NCBI GenBank assembly: GCA_009809945.1
Contig: WTPW01000627.1
Span: 295,051-359,050 of the forward strand
DNA: 64,000 bases
Direction of reading: 5' to 3'
DNA from: Gigaspora margarita
Taxonomy: Eukaryota; Glomeromycota; Glomeromycetes; Diversisporales; Gigasporaceae
In this document: positions 1-11,169 of the stretch, one piece after another
How positions within the stretch are numbered: position 1 is the first letter of the stretch
Layout: every line of letters starts with the position of its first letter
Program-made: the position numbers and the translations under genes
The notes under the pieces: model-generated
Told to the model about the DNA's origin: nothing
Seen by the model: only the letters and a program-made list of their open reading frames with translations
Database searches by the model: none

Positions 1-609
1 GAATCAAAAATCATTTCGGGATGTTTTACTATAATACCATTGCACCAATTTTGCAATTCTTGAAATTTATTATTTTGAAAGCTTTTTTGAAATATTTCAG
101 AAAAATGTAATCGAAGCCACGAAGCCTTTGTTTCAATCAAATAAGTTTCAAGACGCTTGGCCAGTTCTTCAAATAAAAACTCACAAGTAGTAACCATTAG
201 GTCAAAAACAAATGAAGTATCAAGATCTTTTAACGAAACTAATCCACCATAAATATACCTAGAATATAAATTTATAATTATATTAATACTTTCAATATTT
301 TTAAAATTTTTTAAATTTTACCTTCACAAGATGATAAATAAAAATATTATATAATTACTTGATAATAATTTCAAATTGCTGAATAGCAACATTCTTTAGA
401 TTAACCGTTTTAATGTTGTTTCTATCTCTGTTAATGTCTGCCAACTCATTACGAAAATACAATGACCTATATTTTAAAACTGCTGAATGTGCTCGAAATA
501 TTTTAGTATTTGGAGATTCGCCAACATTAATTATTACATTAAAATCTTCTTCATCATTAAGTAGTTCAAGATAATTATTTGAAAGTTTTTCAAAAAACTT
601 TAGTGCCAT
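1..609 (-). CDS. BTB-BACK(-TLDc) protein, 5' part of gene, runs off the window
   Basis: Two exons are visible: 609-359 and 258-1, joined by a 100 bp GT-AG intron (358-259). The ATG at 609 gives a protein beginning MALKFFEKLSNNY, matching the start of the intact paralogue at 63620; an in-frame ATG further upstream (684) has no counterpart there. Exon 1 is 251 bp, exactly as in the paralogue, and the intron splits a Lys codon at the same place. Exon 2 continues in frame with the BTB signature YIYGG, then a BACK-type helical region, to the window edge. BTB domains mediate dimerisation and often Cullin-3 binding. The TLDc domain expected downstream lies outside, so the TLDc part is inferred from the two paralogues. 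No stop or frameshift is seen in the visible 169 codons. Confidence 0.85.
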
Positions 610-1010
610 TTTTTCTTCGTTAAAAATTAAATGATCATCCGGAGCATGGCGGAGAACATTAACGTTAATATACTGTATAATCAAAGTGATACAAAGTTAT
701 GTTTTAATACTATTGCATCATAAATATAATTAGAAAATGTATGTACGTATGTACGTACAGTATTTTCGATTGATTAACTTTATTACTGATACTTGATTGT
801 AATAGAAAACATAGAGTCTCTAACCCATCTCAAAGGATTTTTCATTATCGCTTATTTTTTATATTTTTTATTTTATTTTTTTTTGTTATTTATTTCCTCT
901 TAGAGCACAATAAAGTGTGAACTAATCAGAATACCCATTCATTTATATGAACTAGGTAAATGCGCAGTATTGTGATTTGTAATTGTTAGGTGAAATCTGA
1001 AGATTTCGCG
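610..1010 (-). promoter_or_regulatory. Upstream region of the BTB gene, shared with the pseudogene copy
   Basis: This upstream block is conserved in the duplicated pseudogene locus (pieces at 9240-9316, 9620-9667 and 10723-11030), where insertions split it. Here it is uninterrupted, with a short TATGTAC/GTACGTAC alternating run near 735-760. Promoter function is inferred from position only; no defined element was identified. Confidence 0.4.
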
Positions 1011-3780
1011 CTCATGAAAAGTGAAGGTAGTTCTTCTTTCGTTAGTTAAAATCAAAATTCGCTTAAATTTTCATTAAGCAGTGAATATAATTTGATAAGC
1101 CGGTTTTCTAACAAATATTAACACCTAACAATAGATCAATATTATTTAATGTCTGAAATGTTAAATTTTCTTTATAAATATAGTAATGTATATATATAAA
1201 AAAATTATTATATATTTTCATTAAAAGCATATTTCTTCGTGTCCATTAATAATAAACCCGCCTAACAGCTGTAAAGTTCGTAAAAAAAAATAATAAAAAA
1301 GAAATAGGGTTTTAATTTTTGCTAAAGTTTCTCCAATATTTCACTTTTTATCTTTGTTAGTTTTGTGTTTTGCTATATTTTCATCGCACAAAAAAGATTA
1401 CACTTAATAACTATAAACTATTACAATTTTCAATTTTAATAATTTCAGCCTTAACTTCACGTTAATTATGCATAGCCTGTAATTCAAGAAAGTTAGCCTT
1501 TAATTATATTACTTAAAATTATTTTTATTAAAATCCTTAGGGTCCTTTCTCCAGAAAACAAAAGCTCAATCTTTTTATCAATATCTTTTATGATAGAATT
1601 AGTAATAAAAAAAAAACTTTATTGAAATGAATATTAAATGCAATTATGCGATATTATTGATGAAATGTGAAACCTAGTTTTGTCCTTCATCAAATAAAAC
1701 CTCAAATAACGGAATGACAAAATCGACGAAAAATAGCGAAACATAAATTGTAAAGCTGATGAAATATAAAAAGAGATTGATAAAAGAGAAATCCAAGAAT
1801 AGATTTTTTAGAGTAATGTAAGGTTACTTGAGACGAAGTCAAACAAATAAGTAAATTAGTATAATCGTTAACGCACGTAAAGGATTTGTTAAAACAAATA
1901 ACTAATGTGAATAAATGATCCTTGCATCTGCGAGATAGCAATTTCTGGCCAATGATCTTAATAGATCTTTTGGCCTTCAGAATAACTTGTGACTGTTCTC
2001 TAGTCATTTAGGTCATTCAAAATCATTTACTACCCATGGATCAATATATGACAACTTCTCCATGGTTTAAAGTTTCAACTCATTAAGGCAGTTTGTCATT
2101 CCAAAATCTGCAAGCCAAAGAATAATTTATACATACTGCATTTGTTCGTACTTAAAAGCTTTGGCTTTATTTTTTTTTTGAAACAGGATTTATTTTTTGT
2201 GAAAAAAAAAAATCAGATAGCTGCCCAATCGTTGAAGTGCATGATAAAATCAATATGAAAATACAGATACTAATCAACCCAAACCACTTGGCATTCATTA
2301 TAATTAATTGATAAAACCAAATCTTTAAACATCTCTAGAAAAAGATTTCAGATTTCGATAGAAATTTGAATTGAAAAAATTTAAATGCCATTTTTTTATG
2401 TCACTATTGTTTTTTTTTTTTTTAGTTTGGATAACAAAAAATTATAAGTTTGAAAAATTAAACAAAAGTAATTTTGTTGAATATCTAGACGTAATAAAAT
2501 AAAATTGGAGATCAAAGTGCCAGTTGGCGGACAGTGAACATGCCACAGGAAAATCTGGATATCAAAAAAATATAAATCTTTTTATCAGAAAACTTATGAA
2601 GGTTCGATCGCACTAACAATATTAAAAATTTTTGAATATTGGTTAAAATATAAACATGTTGAGTACGAGTTGTCGATAACAGACCAAGAAAACACACTTA
2701 TAGTTGTTACAGAGACCTGAAATAAGGAAACGCGAAATTTTAGTTACATCTTTCTTCAATCAAAATCTTAAGTGACGAAATGGCAAAACTGATGAACTGA
2801 AGAAAAAGAAACTGAAAAAAAAGTAGCAGAACTAAATAATGAAGAAACTGATAAAGAGAAAATATTTATGAAAAGTAACAAATTTGGGACAATATTTCCT
2901 GACAATCTGGGAGATGGTTTTTTGGAATAAATTTATGAATGTCTATTTTGTTTACAGCATTTTCAGTTTTATGTATGACTGTTTTATTTCAGTTTAATAA
3001 ACTGATGTTACGATAATATAACTTTTAATTTTATATTCGCTTGACTGTATTAATCTATTAGTTGCATGACTAAAAAGTGCACGTATTATCTACTGTAAAT
3101 ATATGACCGATTAGATTTACTAAGAGTTTTGAGTTCTGCCAGGGTTTCGACTTTCGTCTCTTTCCCATCGTCAAAAAGACTACACTTAACGACTACAAGT
3201 TATTATAATTTTCAATTTAATTTCATCTTTAATTCCGTGTTAATTATGTTGTTTTTTTTTCACTACAATTTATTTGCTGTCATTTAAAGAAAATAGTATT
3301 TTTGCTTTTTTCTTTTACAATTATCCAAAACTATTTTACCAAGATTTTCAGTTTCTTGCTCTGGAAAAAAAAAATGCTCAAACTAAACTATGCTTTTTGA
3401 TCAAGATAATTTTAATAGAAAAAGATAATAAAAAAAACTGTGTTAATATGAAATTACTGCATTTAATATCATGCGATAATATTTAAAAATTACATTAAAT
3501 AAATTATTGACCATTTATTATTGCAATATTTCAAATATTTCCATATTTTCATTCGGAGTCACTTATTTATTCATACTCCTAGTAAAATCTAAAGTCATAA
3601 AGGATAAATAACTATTACCGTTTAAAATTAAGACTTCTTACCAATCTGAAATGTTTCATATTTATCTATTGAAAAATACGATTTTCATCTTCATCTATTG
3701 CAAAATTCGATTTTTCATTTTTTAATATAGGTCTAATTTGTCCTTCATATGAACTTAGATAACTCCAACATCGACTAGAA
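1011..3780. other. Intergenic AT-rich region with diverged direct duplications
   Basis: No credible gene. A block near 1374-1660 is repeated in diverged form near 3160-3490 in the same orientation, sharing a run from 'TACACTTAA' through 'TTAATTATG' and beyond. A second block, 1680-1800, resembles 2750-2870 and more weakly 11030-11130. The short reading frames here (for example 1702-2007 and 2512-2697, minus) have no domain features and are not conserved between the duplicates. Confidence 0.5.
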
Positions 3781-4931
3781 CAAGGATTAATCATTAGATC
3801 ACAGAATCAGAGAATCAGTCCCTCCTATTACTACCACCAAAAGCTGGGCCATAAATAGAATTGCGCAAAATTGCATATTTTGGGTTTTCACAAGACTTAA
3901 AATTGAGGTTTGGATAGTACATTTTTCAATGAAAAAAAACAAAATAAAAGAAATCGAATTATTCCATCCAATAGGATTATATCCATCAAGAATATTGTCA
4001 GTGCCTTTAACCTTCACAACTGAAACAATATTTGTTTGCTAATTTCATAAATTTCAAACTGAGGCATGAGTAAAGCCATCTCTGATTCCACGAAGAAATA
4101 ATTTAAATTCATTAGGGTTATCAATTACAAAATACGTATGCATCAAATTTTTTATCAATCCATGAAGCAACTTTGGCTGCGTGTGCTTCATTATTGATCG
4201 TTGAAAATGGCATTGTTGTTCTTGGTGGAAGAATTACTGAAGATATCGGGTTGTTTGGAAGTAAAAGTCTTTTAATTATATCATACATAAATTTTCATCT
4301 AGCATTCGTCTATATGGTTGTAAATGGTAAATACAGTAATATTTTCACTAGATATTTGGAAATAACGAATATGAGGTAAACAATTTTGTAAAGTTGTATT
4401 AATAATTAAAAAAATTTTCGGTAGACTAATCTTTAAGATCAGGTGGAATTCCAGGATTTTGTGCAATTCCCCATTCAATAACTCGTTCCGACTTCCATTT
4501 GTAAGTCATCTCGTTTAATAACCGATATTAGCGCATTTTCTTGAATTGATGCGAAATTTTCTGATTCAAAAATCATTTTGGGATGTTTTACTATAATTCA
4601 TTGCATTCATTCATAAAATTTATTATTTTGAAAGCTTTTTTGAAATACTTCAGAAAAATGTAAACGAAGCCATGAAGCCTTTGTTTCAATCAAATAAGTT
4701 TCAAGACGTTTGGCCAGTTCAAATAAAAACTCACAAGTAACCATAAGGCCGTTTTTAGTTGATTTTTAGGTTAACATCAATCAGGCATGGTGTGGGGGTG
4801 GATTAAACAAACACATATAATTAAACAAATTCCAAGAATATTTGACCAAATCTCATTGGTCAACATTAATCACATGCCTAATGAAGTTTATACTGCGTTG
4901 TGATTGGCTTGTTTAATTTTCGCAGTTAAGA

Positions 4932-5147
4932 GTACTCATACGGGACGTCCCCAAAATTCCGGGTCGGGATGCTTCGGAATGCATCGGAGTCATGGTCGGC
5001 TAGATCGGAATTGATCAATTTTGCCCAAAGATCATAAAAAATTTTACTAATAAACCATATCCAACTGATAATTTTGCTATAGGACTAAACGCCGACCTAG
5101 ATCCGACGCATCCAACCCGGAATTTTGGGGACCCTCCTGTAAAATTC
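4932..5147. mobile_element. Small MITE, copy 1 of a pair inside the PIF-like element
   Basis: About 216 bp with inverted ends: 'CCCCAAAATTCCGGGTCGG' near 4950 and its reverse complement near 5120. It is similar along its length to the copy at 7678-7933 in the same orientation. The left flank is AGTTAAGA; the right flank is not a clean match, so the duplication is degraded here. No coding capacity. Confidence 0.7.
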
Positions 5148-6189
5148 GTAAGATAGGACTGTAAGCAGGGACACGTAAATATTATTTTGATTCTAAGCAA
5201 AAATTTCGATCGATTTAGCCAAAAATTTCAATTTATTTCGATTTTGACCAGAATTAGCATTGAGTTAGCCGTAATCATGTGATCCCGGCTGGAATTAGAT
5301 GATGTTGCACATTCATTTTTTGAAAGTCAATCGTTAGAAACCAAAATCACATGATCGGCACAATCGAAGGCCCGGAAAGTCTACGGACACGTACAGATCA
5401 CGTGATATTCCATCTTGCGGACACGTACCAAAATAATAATTTTTTGATTTAAAAAGCGATCTGGCAAGGCTTTTATACTAAGTTAACCTCCTTAATCATT
5501 CTAATAAAGCTTCTTCTCCTGGTCTTTCCGGTTCTAATGGTGGTGGTATTATTAAAATTTGTCCAGTAGAACCGGGATGTGACCTTTTGAAGTGGAGCAA
5601 CGTTCTAAAGATTATATGAAAACGTCGCATAAACTTCATGAGGTTATAAATCCGATTCTATTGTGCTGATTTTTAATAACATTACCATTTGAAACCGAAA
5701 GACCAGGAGAACAAGTTTTATTAGACAACAAAGGTGATTAACCCATTATAGAAGCTAAGTCGAACACTTTAAATTTTAAAAAAGAAAAAAAATAAAAAAG
5801 ATGGCCCGGAAGACTTTCGAACTAAGTAAACTCTTTTATCACTCGAAGTAAACTTGTTTACTTATTTTTCTAGTTCAAATGGTAGTAATATTATTAAAAT
5901 TAGTTCAATATAACTGGAGATATAGTCTTCTGAAGTTTTTGCGGCGTTTTTATATAATCTTTAGAGCGTTGCCCAATTTCGAAAGGTCGTATCTTCAGTT
6001 CTACTGGATATATTTTAATAATCTTCCACCATTAGAACTGGAAAGACCAGGAGAATATGCTTTAATAGAATGATCAAGGAGGTTAACTTGGTACAAAAGT
6101 CTTGCCGGATCACTTTTTAAATCAAAAAATTATTATTTCGGTACGTGTTCGTAAGATGAAATATCACGTGATCTGTACGTGTCCGTAGA

Positions 6190-7257
6190 GCAAATCTTAC
6201 GTTTTTGATACTCCTGCACTTACTTTTTTGATACTGATCGACATGAAAATCCCAGTAAAAATAAGACTTTTCAAAACTTTGAGCGAAGATATCTTGGCAA
6301 CCATAAGACCAAATTTGGTNNNNNNNNNNNNNNNNNNNNNNNNNNNNNNNNNNNNNNNNNNNNNNNNNNNNNNNNNNNNNNNNNNNNNNNNNNNNNNNNN
6401 NNNNNNNNNNNNNNNNNNNNNNNNNNNNNNNNNNNNNNNNNNNNNNNNNNNNNNNNNNNNNNNNNNNNNNNNNNNNNNNNNNNNNNNNNNNNNNNNNNNN
6501 NNNNNNNNNNNNNNNNNNNNNNNNNNNNNNNNNNNNNNNNNNNNNNNNNNNNNNNNNNNNNNNNNNNNNNNNNNNNNNNNNNNNNNNNNNNNNNNNNNNN
6601 NNNNNNNNNNNNNNNNNNNNNNNNNNNNNNNNNNNNNNNNNNNNNNNNNNNNNNNNNNNNNNNNNNNNNNNNNNNNNNNNNNNNNNNNNNNNNNNNNNNN
6701 NNNNNNNNNNNNNNNNNNNNNNNNNNNNNNNNNNNNNNNNNNNNNNNNNNNNNNNNNNNNNNNNNNNNNNNNNNNNNNNNNNNNNNNNNNNNNNNNNNNN
6801 NNNNNNNNNNNNNNNNNNNNNNNNNNNNNNNNNNNNNNNNNNNNNNNNNNNNNNNNNNNNNNNNNNNNNNNNNNNNNNNNNNNNNNNNNNNNNNNNNNNN
6901 NNNNNNNNNNNNNNNNNNNNNNNNNNNNNNNNNNNNNNNNNNNNNNNNNNNNNNNNNNNNNNNNNNNNNNNNNNNNNNNNNNNNNNNNNNNNNNNNNNNN
7001 NNNNNNNNNNNNNNNNNNNNNNNNNNNNNNNNNNNNNNNNNNNNNNNNNNNNNNNNNNNNNNNNNNNNNNNNNNNNNNNNNNNNNNNNNNNNNNNNNNNN
7101 NNNNNNNNNNNNNNNNNNNNNNNNNNNNNNNNNNNNNNNNNNNNNNNNNNNNNNNNNNNNNNNNNNNNNNNNNNNNNNNNNNNNNNNNNNNNNNNNNNNN
7201 NNNNNNNNNNNAGTATCAAAAAAGTAAGTGCAGGAGTATCAAAAACGTAAGATTTGC
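6190..7257. mobile_element. MULE-like element (9 bp target duplication) around the assembly gap
   Basis: Terminal inverted repeats of about 45 bp: GCAAATCTTACGTTTTTGAT from 6190, and the exact reverse at 7212-7257. The flanking 9 bp GTCCGTAGA occurs at 6181-6189 and 7258-7266. Nine-base duplications with long TIRs point to Mutator-like elements. Its middle is an N gap, so coding content is unknown. The left subterminal sequence outside the TIR shows no recognisable protein. Confidence 0.8.
6320..7211. other. Assembly gap (892 N)
   Basis: Undetermined bases inside the innermost nested transposon. The gap size may be an estimate. Apparent open frames across it are artefacts. Confidence 0.99.
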
Positions 7258-7420
7258 GTCCGTAGACTTTCCGTCGAAGGCCAATCATTTTATGTCACAT
7301 GATTAAATTTTTATAGAAAAAATTTAAAGAAATTTTGATAAATTTTTATTTGGGGCAAAAATTTTAATTTCTTTCAAAAAATTGCTTTCGAAAAATTTAC
7401 GTGTCCCTGACTGTAAGATA

Positions 7421-7660
7421 GTGGTGTCCTGCATGTCGTGTAACCTGAGTCACTCCGGTGATTCAGATTCAGACCTCGGATCGAACCTGCAGAGCATTAA
7501 TACTAGCTTTGTACTGCCAAGTAATATTATAGCAAAATTACAATCCATGCAATTTTACTTAGTACACTGTAAGCAGGTTTTGTATTTGGTGATTTCGGGC
7601 AAAATTATTTAGGTCAGAGTGGCTCAGGTTACATGACATGCAAAATTTTTTGGACATCAC
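7421..7660. mobile_element. MITE with TA duplication
   Basis: Inverted ends GTGGTGTCC (7421) and GGACATCAC (7652-7660), with a subterminal inverted pair 'TGTAACCTGAG' near 7440 and 'CTCAGGTTACA' near 7623. It is flanked by TA on both sides. It lies between the hAT-like element and the second small MITE. Non-coding. Confidence 0.65.
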
Positions 7661-7677
7661 TAACTCACTAGTTAAGA

Positions 7678-7933
7678 GAACTCATACAGAGGTGTCCCCA
7701 AAATTCCGGGTCGGACTACTTCGGAGTGCATCGGAATCATGGTCGGTTGGATCGGAATTGATCAATTTTGCTCCAAGATCATAAAAAATTTTACTAACAA
7801 ATCATATCCATTCATTAATTAAAAAATGCCCAGCTGATAATTTTGCTATAGAACCTGCTAACAACTAGGGCTAAACGCCGACCTATATCCGACGCCTCCG
7901 ACCCAGAATTTTGGTGATCCTCCTGTAAAATTC
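7678..7933. mobile_element. hAT-type MITE, copy 2 of the pair
   Basis: About 256 bp, flanked by an exact 8 bp duplication AGTTAAGA (7670-7677 and 7934-7941). Inverted ends include GAACTCATACAGAGG and its imperfect reverse. It is the longer sister of the copy at 4932-5147 (extra internal segments near 7810 and 7855). Confidence 0.8.
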
Positions 7934-8258
7934 AGTTAAGAGGGGTGACATTAACCTAAAAATCAACTAAAAACGGCCTAAGGTAAAAACAAATAAAGTA
8001 TCAAGATCTTCTAACGAAACTATTTCACCATAAACATATAAATTTATAATTATATTAATACTTTTAATATTTTTTAAATTTTTTTTAAATTTCACATTTA
8101 CAAGATTATAAATAATAATTTCAAATTGCTAAATGCAAACATTCTTTGGATTAACCATTTTAATGTTGTTCTTATCTCTGTTAATGTTTGCTAACTCCCT
8201 ATGAAAATACAATAACCTATATTTTAAAACTGCTAAATGTGCTCAAAATATTTTAGTA

Positions 8259-9133
8259 CAGTACCTGCTGTAAGTATCCGACCCCAGATAACTTTCTATA
8301 GAGGATTTGAAATGATTTGAAATATTTTATAGTGAAAGAACATTATAAAAGCTGATCATTATACTTTCTGTAGATGATAAAACGTCCATATAGGACATCT
8401 ATAATAAAAATTGTCATACATATCATGAACATACATCATAGCCCATATTGTTTTTTTTAAATGAATATAAATTTCTGATAATGATATAGTCAATCCAAAT
8501 ATTTAAGGGCTTTTTTGATTTCTATAGTCTTGTAGGATTCAAAAGATGCCTCAAATATTGATATGGGCTAGCTGATCTCAAAATATTGCAGCTAAAAATT
8601 TAAGAAAAAAATAAATAATTATTTGATTCTGGCAAAATTTAAACAAAAATATCATGATCAATTTTAATGTTTAAAGACTTGTTTGGATTCTTTATGCATA
8701 TAGAATTCAAAAGAGCCCTTAAACTTTAAAATTGATTATGTTGTTATCAAAATATACACATTTTAAGTTTTTTAAAAAATTTTGGTCCATCACATCCCAA
8801 TATCAATAATTAACTAAATTTTAAATGAAAATATCTTAGCATCAACATGATCGATTTTAATGTTTGATGTCTCTTTTTGTAGAATTAAAATGAGCCTTGA
8901 AGCACTTAAATTGACTATGCCAATCTTAAAATATTTTCATTTAAGATTTAGGCATAATTATCATATGTAAAAATGTATAAATTTTATAATCTTATGATAT
9001 CCTGATGTAGATGTTTTATCAGTTACAAAAACATATGGATTATCAACTTCTGTGACACTATATACTAAAAATTTTAAGGCATTACAAATTAACTCTGAAA
9101 AGTTACTGGGTCAGATACTTACAGCAGGTACAG
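8259..9133. mobile_element. Tc1/mariner-type non-autonomous element in pseudogene exon 1
   Basis: Ends CAGTACCTGCTGTAAGTATC at 8259 and the near-exact reverse ending at 9133, flanked by TA (8257-8258, 9134-9135). Deleting 8259-9133 and one TA gives the same reading as the left-hand gene around ATTTTAGTATTTGGAGA, so the insertion site is exact. The 875 bp interior carries a degenerate repeated motif (AAAAGAGCCCTT-like units near 8540, 8710 and 8890) but no transposase. Confidence 0.88.
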
Positions 9134-9315
9134 TATTTGGAGATTTTCCAATATTAATAAGTATTAAATTAAAATCTTGACAATAAAAAAAGTTCCAGAT
9201 AATTATCTAAAGGCTTTCAAAAACATTAGTGCCATTTTTATGATAAAGATTATTCAGAGCATAGCAGAGTATATTAATATAAATATATAATCAAAGTGAT
9301 ACTAAGTTATGTTCA

Positions 9316-9620
9316 CAACTAATATTTTAATAGCAGGCTTTCTTTTTAGAGGTTTTTAAATTCTATAAGAGAAATTTTATAAAAAATTTTATTCTTAAAC
9401 TATCTATAAAGAATATAAACAAAAAGTAATCTTAAAAAAAAGGATATTTTGCCATAAAAAAAGCCATGAAATTTTCTGTCAAAATAACAATTGTAAAATC
9501 ATGGGTTTTAGGATCTATGCAATAAAATTAGTAATTAAACATATTTATCATTAATAGTATAAAACATCCTGAATTAGTCTCAATTGTGGTTGCACTATAA
9601 TATCATAATAAAATGTTAAA
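9316..9620. mobile_element. Probable insertion in the pseudogene upstream region, unclassified
   Basis: The left-hand gene has about 20 bp between the blocks that here lie at 9290-9315 and 9620-9660; about 300 extra bases are present. Ends are not clearly inverted and no target duplication was fixed, so type and borders are uncertain. Confidence 0.4.
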
Positions 9621-9667
9621 TAATTATTATTTATTGCATCATAAATATAGTTTAAAAATATACAGTA

Positions 9668-10722
9668 ATGGTTACTAGAAAAGGAAAACATGCTTGGCAA
9701 GTCCCAAGTAGAAAATAGTTAGCTTTCAATAGTATCACAAAATGGAGTCAGAATGGGTAGGCTAACTGGGAAAACTAGGATATACAGAGGGTTGGAGGAC
9801 CTACCAGCCCAGCTGTCAGAGTTGTACCAGAGAAAAAGAACATGTGTTACAGAAGTATAGGAGACTATAAAGCATTCTAAAGCCTGGCTGACCAATTCTT
9901 TTAGGCAATCAAATTGGAAGTTTTAGAGAGTACCCAGAAATATGCTTAGGAAGACAAAGGAATGAGCACTGGGTTTAATGAACTTTGCAGAGCAGAATTA
10001 GATATTGGTAAAAGAAAAGGGTAACCCTGTCTTGCAATTGTTGGCCTCAGCTATAGTGACAATTACCAGAGCATAGATAATACCTGGGTGGAACAGAGGC
10101 CACCTTACCAAGTTCTCACTAAGGATAAAGTAGTCCTAAGGGAGGTAGAAAAGAATCTGGATCATGTTCTGGTAATACAAGATAGATTGGCAAATGGCAA
10201 TGATCAAAGGGTTTAAAATAGGCAATGACTTGTATATGGGTTGCAGGTATGGTAGCTAGTGTAGAACCTTTAGATGGCTACTTAAATAGAGGGCATCTAA
10301 AGCGGGAGCAAATTCTTATGATCACAGCCAATCAAATTACAGAATTTTGATGATTGCTGGCGAAGCAAAACAAGAAACAAAAATGAAAAACCTAAAAAAT
10401 ATAAAAAACAGCAGTCTAAACCTACCTCAGATAGGTTTAGTAAAAATATCAGAAAGGCAATTTTGCTTAGATATTATATCTAACCCCAAGACAAGATGAT
10501 CCTAACCCTAAAATTAATTAAGAAAATTATTAAGAAATATAAGTTGCCTCTGCTTTAGACATCCTCTTAAATAGGCAACCAAAAGTTGCAGGTATGACTA
10601 GTTGTACTTTCATCAATGTACTATATCAGGTAACCTCCATGCAAAAAGCCCAGGATCTATTAATACTTAAATAAAACTATTACTTCCAAAGTGAGCACTT
10701 TAATTTGCAAAAAAAAAAAAAG
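9668..10722 (+). mobile_element. Long tRNA-type SINE, 5'-truncated copy
   Basis: Same family as the full copy at 54348-55332: shared blocks include the 'GTACCAGAG' region near 9830 and the 3' end 'CAACCAAAAGTTGCAGG' near 10575, followed by an A-tail at about 10709-10721. It is flanked by TACAGTA (9661-9667 and 10723-10729), and the uninterrupted target is seen upstream of the left-hand BTB gene. The tRNA-like head is missing, as expected from incomplete reverse transcription. A MITE (10289-10566) is nested inside. Reading frames within are not genes. Confidence 0.8.
10289..10566. mobile_element. MITE nested in the SINE
   Basis: Inverted ends GAGGGCATCTAAAGC and, reversed, GAGGATGTCTAAAGC. 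Flanked by TTAAATA (7 bp, or 8 with the preceding C) on both sides, and the empty site is seen in the SINE at 55166. The core near 10405-10480 is shared with the MITE at 18901-19195. Confidence 0.8.
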
Positions 10723-11169
10723 TACAGTAGTCTGTTAGATTTTTTGATTCATTTAATGATTTATACCAAATATAACAAAAAATATATAAGCTTCAAGGAT
10801 ATTGTCTATCCCTTATTCTCTCAAAAAATTTTTTATTGTTATTATTTTTTTTTGTTATTATTTCTTTTTAGAGCCAATAAAGCTGTAATATGATTATAAA
10901 CTAATTAGAAGTTCAATATATATTTATGAACTAAATAAGTATACAATATTGTGATTCTGAAAATATTTATAACAGCCTGCAGTTGTTAGGCAAAACTTAA
11001 AGGTTTCATGCTGATAAAATAAAAAATTAGCATTAGAATCTCAAATGACTAAATACAAAAGTAACAAAAGGTTACAAAACTAATAAAAGATAGCAGAATG
11101 AACATTGATAAAAGTTGATAAAAAAAAACATGAAATTGATATAACAGTTACAGAACATGTACACATGAT

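Larger units (their letters stand above)
5166..7409. mobile_element. hAT-like foldback element nested in the PIF-like element
   Basis: The ends read CAGGGACACGTAAAT from 5166 and the reverse complement ending at 7409. Flanks are an exact 8 bp duplication, ACTGTAAG, at 5158-5165 and 7410-7417. An 8 bp duplication with a CAGGG terminus is characteristic of hAT elements. The interior (about 5340-6189, continuing at 7258-7300) is a long imperfect palindrome with arms of about 350 bp, so this is a foldback, non-coding derivative. A MULE-like element has inserted into its right arm. Confidence 0.85.
4747..7978. mobile_element. PIF/Harbinger-like element (TAA target duplication), host of nested insertions
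   Basis: A 28 bp perfect terminal inverted repeat starts GGCCGTTTTTAGTTGATTTT at 4747 and returns in reverse at 7951-7978. It is flanked by TAA at 4744-4746 and 7979-7981. TAA/TTA target duplications are typical of PIF/Harbinger elements. Removing the element restores BTB exon 2 as in the left-hand gene. No transposase remains; the interior is filled by other elements and an assembly gap, so it was non-autonomous or lost its genes. Confidence 0.85.
3790..9235 (-). pseudogene. BTB-BACK-TLDc pseudogene, tandem copy broken by nested transposons
   Basis: Read on the minus strand, the order is: start codon at 9235 and N-terminal BTB with frameshifts (9235-9136), a transposon (9133-8259), the rest of BTB exon 1 (8256 to about 8110), start of exon 2 (8040-7982), a 3.2 kb transposon (7978-4747), BACK (4743 to about 4430), linker (4380-4170) and TLDc (about 4110-3790). 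Pieces such as VKGTDNILDGYNPIGW and the 'GTDS' end match the TLDc domain of the intact gene at 61983-62460, but several indels break the frame. Both insertion points rejoin cleanly to the sequence of the left-hand gene, so the locus began as a normal gene copy. Confidence 0.9.

Noticed and set aside
6197..7288. Long open frames on both strands (363 and 340 codons)
   Set aside because: They run through the N gap; the translated flanks are TIR sequence of a transposon.
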